Assembly (NCBI RefSeq): GCF_047511655.1
Contig: NC_133393.1
Span: 67,001-131,000, forward strand
From: Castor canadensis
Lineage: Eukaryota; Chordata; Mammalia; Rodentia; Castoridae
Length of the DNA: 64,000 nt
Reading direction: 5' to 3'
In this document: one piece after another, positions 57,961-64,000 of the stretch
How positions within the stretch are numbered: the stretch's first letter is position 1
Layout: the number at the start of each line of letters is the position of its first letter
The notes under the pieces: model-generated
Databases searched by the model: none
The model's input: the letters and a program-made list of their open reading frames with translations, nothing else
Told to the model about the DNA's origin: nothing
Made by a program: the position numbers and the translations under genes

Positions 57961-58178
57961 GGCAGTATTGGGTTTTGAATTTACTATTTCGCGTTTGCTA
58001 GGAAGGGGCTCTACAAATTAAGCCACTCCACCAGCCCCCCCCCCCCCTTTTTGTGACGGGTTTCTTCAAGATGGGATCTCTCAAACTATTTGCCTGAGCT
58101 GGCTCTGAACTGCGATCCTCCTGATCTCTGCCTCCTGAGTAAGCTAGGTTTACAGGCATAAGCTACCAGCACACGGCT
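57956..58178 (-). repeat. Dimeric SINE, minus
   Basis: Reads ggcagtattgggttttgaat, then gccactccaccagccc with a C13 run, then tcctgatctctgcctcctga and ggtttacaggcataagctac. Confidence 0.85.
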
Positions 58179-58529
58179 TTGTAGTTATTAACTTTTTTAT
58201 ACTTTCTGTTTTTACTTTGTAGTTCTTAATTTTTCTTATATTTTCTGTTTTCCAAATTTTCTGCAAGCATGTATTTTGTACTGTAATGAAGAGAAAAAGG
58301 AACCACCACAAAAGAGGAAAAGTCAAGGAGAAAAGGTAATTAACAGTGTGTGCTGGCAGGAAGTAGAAAGTATGTCATACATTTCACGGCGGTACTGCAA
58401 AATCAGTCAGCAAGTTTGAAGACATTCCATTTCTAGCAGCACCTGACACAGCTCATCCCTCTCTAATCTGACCACGTTTGCACGTACTAGAAAATAAACT
58501 GGAAGGTAAAGTGGTATCTTGTGGTCCTA

Positions 58530-58790
58530 CTATGGTTTGACTGTTCAAGTATTGAAAAATTTAAATCCCCAACTTCATATGTTAATAGATTTTGGAGCTG
58601 GGGCCTTTGGAAGCAATTAAGATTAGATGAGGTCATGACAGTGGACCCATGCTTGCTCTGTCTCACCATGGTGTTATGATATAACAAGAAGGCACTCACC
58701 AGATGACAGCACCTTGCTCTTGGACTTCCCAGGTTCCACAACTCGGAGCTAAATAAACCTCTATTATAAATTACCATTTGTAGAACTCAG
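58530..58790 (+). mobile_element. MaLR LTR (MST-like), shortened
   Basis: It starts with ctatggtttgactgttcaag, then has agatgaggtcatgacagtgg and ccagatgacagcaccttgct. It ends with agctaaataaacctctatta and taaattacc, where AATAAA is the LTR poly(A) signal. The order matches ERVL-MaLR LTRs, with internal deletions. Confidence 0.7.
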
Positions 58791-59004
58791 ATACAGAAAA
58801 AAATCTCTTGGTCAAAAACCTACAGGTATGTAACTGAGACTGCATTTGAAATGTTTCTCAAAGGTGAGATTTTCAAGAATGCATCCTTTTCTGTACTCCT
58901 GCAGCTCCTTGAACACATTTCTTTCACTGCTACAATGAATCAAGCTCTATACTGCCCCTAAAGACTCCAGGGCTCTCACGCTGACCAAAGCCCCACAACT
59001 AAGC

Positions 59005-59135
59005 ACCTATTTAACCTCTCAGTGTCTCAAATTCTTCTAGAAAAAATGGAGACAATACTAGTACTGGAGCATTACTTTTAGGATCAGCTTATCAAGTATT
59101 TAGAACTGTGTCTGCTACTTAGAAAGCCCTAATGT
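59005..59135 (+). repeat. MIR fragment
   Basis: Reads atttaacctctcagtgtctc, then aatggagacaatactagtac and tttagaactgtgtctgctac. Confidence 0.6.
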
Positions 59136-59487
59136 TCCGTTTGACATCTCCCTTAAGTACCCTATGATCAAAACTTAGGTATTTCTTCTCCTTCTCTTCT
59201 TTTTCTCAATTCACTCCAAAGAAAATAAACAATAAAACAGGGACCTGAGATTTCTGCTAATCTAATTAAAGTAATTCAAAAATGAAATAATCTGCCTAAA
59301 ATCCTCATAAGTAAATACTGGTATTTTTAAGAGTTCAATTCAATTGCTGCTGCTGAGAAAGAAAAAATGAAATTCTTCCCCAGAACACTGCCTATTCTCA
59401 GGCACTTCCTTCATCTCCCCACTTCACCACAAGCCAAACTAACATTAAGCATTTGATATTTGACTTTTAAAGATTCACCAGCCCTGG

Positions 59488-59570
59488 TCTAGAAGTGTGG
59501 CTCACTTGGTAGAGCACCTACCTACCAACTGCAAGGCCCAGAGTTCAATTCCGAGTAACACACAAAAGAA
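59488..59570 (+). repeat. ID-like SINE
   Basis: Reads agaagtgtggctcacttggt, then agagcacctacctaccaact and gagttcaattccgagtaaca. Confidence 0.85.
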
Positions 59571-60390
59571 AGTGGTCAGTCCCACTCAATACATCAAAAT
59601 GGGAAGTGGAATAAAAAATAAAAGGGAAAAAAAAAAGGGTAAAAAACAATGAACTGATTTTTCAGGTGGCAAGAGTACTAACCACACCATGCAGAAAAAT
59701 AACATGCTTGTTCCTCCTCCCTCCTATGTTCTAAAACTAGGCTATCATTCTCATTTTGAAATTTTGGCATAAAATCTATGGTCATAAGTTTCCTTATGCC
59801 TAAATTTCGATCACATCTCGAACTCTAGTGAAGTCTCCTGACACTGACACTACTGTACTGCAGACTACTGATTCTATCCTTTCAGAAGAGGAGGTAAATG
59901 AGATTTAGTACAGTTAACTTGCTTTGTCAACAACTGGAATCTGTTTAGATCACTTTAATACCAAACAAACGGGAAGATTACAAGTCAGGAATACAGGGAA
60001 CGCCTCACATTTACTATGTATTCATTATATAAGCATAAAGGCCACAGTCAGCTCAACTACTTTTAAGTTGGCACTCACTAATGGACATTAAAAAGATCTT
60101 ATCTTACAATATTGCAACAATAAAGGTTAGGTATCTATAGGGCTTTGTTTTTGAAATACAGTAAGAAAATATATGAATTCCACTTCTTAAATCTCCTCAA
60201 GCCTCTACTGGCCCACTTTTCTCTGAGTTCCTTCTTTCATGAGTGACTCACATATTCACTCCTAAAAGAGGCCAGGGCGTGATATACTCTATCAAGTTGT
60301 ACATTACATATAAAAAAAGTAACCATTCTGGAGTGAATTTATTTTTTAGATACTATCATGTCCTAATTTGAAAAATATAAATAATGCTAA

Positions 60391-60424
60391 TATATATATA
60401 TATACATACATATATATATATATA
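60391..60424. repeat. (TA)n microsatellite, interrupted
   Basis: TA units are broken by a short acataca segment. Confidence 0.9.
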
Positions 60425-60614
60425 AATCTTTGTATCCCTTTCAATTTATTTTTTACAATAAACATTAAAGCATAGGTTTTCTGAGTCAAAAAAGGCAAAT
60501 GTATTTATTTTACCATAATAGGTAAGTGAGTAAGTAGGTAACTAGAGATACATTAAATGGATTTTTCAAAAAGATTATAAACAACTTATAGCTCAGTAAC
60601 TTTGGGTTAAGTTT

Positions 60615-60763
60615 AAGAGCTCACTATTACTGCAATACGTATTTTTAAGAGAAACACATTTACTAAGGTGTCTTGAACACTTCCAGGCCACTGGAAGAGC
60701 TCACTATTACTGCAATACGTATTTTTAAGAGAAACACATTTACTAAGGTGTCTTGAACACTTC
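60615..60763. repeat. 80-bp tandem duplication
   Basis: 60615-60683 and 60695-60763 are identical over 69 bases, with a period of exactly 80. The first copy carries an 11-base spacer (caggccactgg) before the second begins. No known repeat family is seen in it. Confidence 0.95.
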
Positions 60764-61189
60764 TACCTTTTTAAACGTTTCTAGTTTTGGCTACTCTCTT
60801 TTTCTCTCAATTTATGTGAATTCTTTATGTAATATCTGTGCTATCTGTTTGAAGTATTTTCTCTTACTTATCTTATTGTAGTAACTGGTATCAGTCTAAG
60901 CTGATTTTTCTTCAGATTTTATCTTCAGTTACTCCAGTACCATTAATTTATTCACTCTTTCTGCTGTAGTTTATTTTAATAATTCTAATGTCTTTTGTGT
61001 AAATACTCACAAATACTTCAACTTTATGGTTTATGAGGAATTTAGGTATTTTCATAAGAGTGGTTTTTACTGAACAAATGTAAAAACACTGAGTTAAAGG
61101 AAGTTCAAATGCTGTTTATATATATATACTGCAAAACTTCAGTCTCCAAAGTCCTAAAGAGCATTTTATGAGGATAAAAAGAGTATGTA

Positions 61190-61372
61190 GCTATGTATAC
61201 ATAAGAAAATGGAACAATGACACCTATTCAAGCTGTTCTAAGAAAGGAGGTAGGAGGGATAAAGGAGAGAAATTGAGGGGGTGAATCTTAACTAAGATAC
61301 ATTGTAAACACTTTGTAAATGTCACAGGGTACAACTACAATATGCTAATTTTTTTTTAAAAAAGAAGAAAAA
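61190..61372 (+). repeat. L1 3'UTR-like scrap
   Basis: Reads aaaatggaacaatgacacct, then aagctgttctaagaaaggag, gggggtgaatcttaactaag and acaactacaatatgctaat, then T/A-rich tail. It matches the end of the repeat at 4850-5010. Confidence 0.65.
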
Positions 61373-63429
61373 AGTAAATGTATATAGTGTAATTGTGTAC
61401 AGAGTATACAGAGTATAGCATAATTGTTTCCCAAACTTTGTATTCTCTAACATCTGCATCAAAAAAAAAAAATACTCCAGACAAAATTCTAATAATGGTT
61501 ATTTTAGGAAAGATGCCCCCCCTTCTTTTCCACATTTTCTAGTTCATTCTAAGACACACTGTAAGAATGCATGTGTGAAAGAAACTAGAAAGATACATAT
61601 GCAGACATACTCAGCAAGGGCTTCCTATGCAGGGGAAGTAGTATTGGTGCCACTTTTTTATTCTTCAATTTTTCCCTCTTATTAGTTAGGCATGCACACA
61701 GTCTTAAAGCGTTGTCTCCAGTTCCATAGTTTGTTGAGAAAAACTAATATCCAGCACCTACTTTTCCTCTACTTCCCTCTCTGAACCTCAGTTCCTTCAC
61801 TATAGCTTCAGGTGCAGAGCTCAGAATGCAAGCAAAAAGACTGTAAGTAAAGATATCATTATGAGCATACTGGAACAGTTATTCACCAGTGGCTTTCTAG
61901 AGCCCTAGGTGCCTGTCATTTTACCACTACCTAACAACCCAAACTGCTCTTACTGCCAATTATTCTATAAAACTAACATAGTTGTTGTCTACAATTTAAC
62001 ACTTTAAATCTGTCCTAAAATACTGAGTTACTCTTTGAATTCATTAAATCAGGTGAGTCACTGACCACCCAGTATCACGCCCTGTCCTAGAATATTCTAG
62101 ATAACATGGATACAGAATTCTCTGAGGACCTGGTTTCTTAAACAAGTATCAAAAAAAGAAAGAAGGAAGTACAGAAAACATACTTAACTGATGTATCAAT
62201 TAACTGAATGTGTTGACCTTATTCCAATTATGATTCAAATTATAAAAACACTTGTGGAAACTAGGTAAACTGAAATCGGACTAATATTTGAAAACATTAA
62301 TAACTATTTTTAAATATTTTAGGGAAGATGTTACTGTGGCTAATTTTTTAAAAAAAAGGATTCTCTTAGAGATATACACTGAAAAATTTAAAAATGAAAT
62401 CATACAATCTCTGATCTATACTTCAAAATAATTCTGAGTGAAAGGAGTGTTAAGAAGAGTCGGGTAAAGATGAAACAAGACCAATTATTAATTATTTTCG
62501 CTAAGTATCAGACACACGGGGGTTCATTATACTATTCTTATTGCTTCTATATGTATTTGATGGTTCAAAGAAATAAAATTTTACTGTTCCTATGAACAGT
62601 TTTAATTTCAGTGAGACAAAATATATAGAATATCAGATGATAAATCATATGAATAAGAAAGAGTAGTAGGGAGTGTGGAGTGGGACAAAGGATAGCTTGT
62701 AATTATAGCAAAAAGAAAGCTTGGCATAGCTGTTCTGGTTATTTAATGCCCAAAAGTTTCTAGCCAAGAAGTGGAGACTAAAACTCAGGTCTGTGTCTGC
62801 TCTCCAAGATGTGTACAAGACAAAGGAGTGCCCTTTCCTAATTCTAAGAAAGACACTTTGCAGATTAGAGGGAGCCTGGAGATGACATTGCTAAGAAACC
62901 TTTTCAGCAAAAGCCTGTACAAGTTTAGACCAGCTTTCTAGTTACGGGGAAAATCAATCACCCAAAGTCTGTAGCAGGAAAATAGCTAGCTAGAGGAGGG
63001 AAAGGAAGAACAGCAGATGGGATAAGATGGGTACCAGGGCAAACTGAGCACAGTCTTGTAGGCCTGAGGATTTTAGCTTTGTTCTTTGCATAGAACACAA
63101 TTTCTAGAGCACTATGAACACAAAGATAGTAAGATCTAACTTTTCACAACAACCACTCATGATGCTCTTTTGAGAATAGGGTATGAAGAATCCTGAAGGG
63201 CAGAAGCAAGGTAGCCAGTGAGAGGATACCGCAATGATCCAGGTAAGACCATGGTTGGGTCATGGTGAAAAATACTAAGTACACACAGCCAGACTTTAGA
63301 TATATTCTGAAAATAAAGCCAACAACAAAGCTGTGAGACAATGAATAGGCTAAGAAAGAGAGCAGGCAATAATCAGCCTCAAAAAAAAACAAAAAAACAA
63401 AAAACCCAAGTACAACTTAATCAAGGGGA

Positions 63430-64000
63430 AAAAAAGACCTCTACAGTGAAAACTATAAAAACTAGAAGAAAGAAATCAAAGAGGACACCAGAAGATGGAA
63501 AGACCGCCCATGTTCATGGACTGGCAGAATTAATACCATGAAAATGGCTATACTACTGAAAGCAATCTTATAGATTCAATGCAATGCCCATCAAAACCTC
63601 AATGTCATTCTTCACATACAGAAAAAAATCCTAAAATTCATATGGAAAAATAAAAGCCCCCAAATATCAAAAGCAATCCTGAGCAAAAAAAAAAAAAAAA
63701 AACACAGTGCTGGAGGCATCACAATACCTGACTTCAAAGTACACTACAGAGTCACTGTAAGGAAAACAGCATGGTCCTGGAACAAAAACAGACATGAAGA
63801 CCAATGGAACAGAACAGAAGACTCAGAAATAAAACCATACAACTATAGCCATCTGATCTTTGACAAAGGAGTCAAAGACATACACAAATAGTGCTGGGAA
63901 AACTGGCTACCTACATGCAGAAGACTGAAACTAGACCCCTATCCTTCACCTTGTACCAAAAAAAAAAAAAAAAATCAAAAATGGATCAAAATCTTAATGT
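63430..64000 (+). mobile_element. LINE-1 ORF2 fragment, cut by the window end
   Basis: Reads aagaccgcccatgttcatgg, then attcaatgcaatgcccatca, gcatcacaatacctgacttc and atctgatctttgacaaagga. Frames are broken by A-runs and indels. Confidence 0.85.

Larger units (their letters stand above)
10710..64000 (-). other. PHF3: PHF3 gene span (PHD finger protein 3), 5' end outside window
   Basis: PHF3 is a nuclear regulator of RNA polymerase II. Its SPOC domain is known to read the Ser2-phosphorylated C-terminal domain of the polymerase, and its TFIIS-like domain is thought to compete with TFIIS. The window shows fourteen coding exons on the minus strand whose phases join into one frame of about 1,923 residues. 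Domains in order are an acidic stretch, a long disordered exon, a PHD finger, a TFIIS central-like domain, SPOC, a proline-rich part and a charged tail. I assigned the gene by recognising the protein, including the PHD core CGRCDDWFHGDC and the TLD segment KEELFSFFRDTDAKYKNKYR (positions 36017-36173). Human PHF3 is about 2,040 residues, so roughly 80 N-terminal residues are missing, presumably on an exon beyond 64000. The 3' boundary is estimated from poly(A) signals. DIDO1 and SPOCD1 have related domains but a different sequence. Confidence 0.96.
55563..64000 (-). other. PHF3 upstream intron (open at window end), contents
   Basis: It contains a GCA repeat and purine-rich stretch (56024-56165), MIR (56436-56640), SINEs (56918-57370, 57956-58178 and 59488-59570), a MaLR LTR (58530-58790), MIR (59005-59135), an 80-bp tandem duplication (60615-60763), an L1 3'UTR-like scrap (61190-61372) and an L1 fragment (63430-64000). 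The stretches 59575-60385, 60770-61185 and 61375-63425 show nothing I can name. No CpG-rich promoter is seen. Confidence 0.7.

Noticed and set aside
55563-64000. PHF3 promoter or first coding exon
   Set aside because: No CpG-rich stretch and no minus-strand frame resembling the PHF3 N-terminus was found. The start must lie outside the window.
1-64000. CRISPR arrays, operons, phage or other microbial systems
   Set aside because: The DNA is clearly mammalian, with spliced exons and SINE/LINE repeats. No regularly spaced direct repeats of CRISPR type are present.

Overview
This is a mammalian nuclear genome window, apparently from a rodent. It is AT-rich, dominated by introns and crowded with interspersed repeats. 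Many repeats are dimeric SINEs that join an Alu/B1-like left part to an ID-like, tRNA-derived right part, with the typical tail phrase 'gttcaaaccccagta'. With degenerate lineage-specific LINE-1 copies, this points to a rodent of the squirrel/beaver side. A castorimorph such as a beaver is my best guess, from memory of the repeats and not from a search.

There is one protein-coding gene, on the minus strand: PHF3, which encodes PHD finger protein 3, an RNA polymerase II regulator. I resolved fourteen coding exons between 55562 and the stop codon at 12284-12286. All 13 internal junctions have GT/AG sites and compatible reading phases, giving about 1,923 residues. The order is an acidic N-terminal stretch, a very large disordered exon, a PHD finger split over two exons, a TFIIS-like central domain, a SPOC domain, and a final exon with a proline-rich part and a charged RD/KE-rich tail. 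The first coding exon (roughly 80 residues, compared with my memory of human PHF3), the promoter and any CpG island are not in the window and must lie beyond 64000.

Layout: 1 to about 10700 is downstream intergenic DNA with SINEs, a tandemly duplicated L1 3'UTR-like repeat and a retroposed 5' half of tRNA-Ile(UAU). About 10700-12283 is the likely PHF3 3'UTR. From 12284 to 55562 the PHF3 exons are separated by introns. Intron 19819-31297 carries an old L1 broken by a later L1 3'UTR copy, a SINE and a nearly full-length younger L1. Intron 14819-18287 holds DNA-transposon fossils and an LTR-like block with an internal tandem repeat. Intron 36404-40590 is a stack of old L1, L2 and SINE insertions. 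From 55563 to 64000 is upstream PHF3 intron with MIR, MaLR LTR, SINEs, a recent 80-bp tandem duplication and an L1 fragment cut by the window end.

No bacterial-type system, CRISPR array, second intact protein gene or functional tRNA gene was found. The most notable items are the tRNA 5'-half retrocopy, the nested L1s with a damaged 3' junction, the L1 3'UTR repeat with a 247-bp tandem unit, the sense-oriented LTR-like block inside PHF3, and the PHF3 splice donor embedded in a GT repeat.
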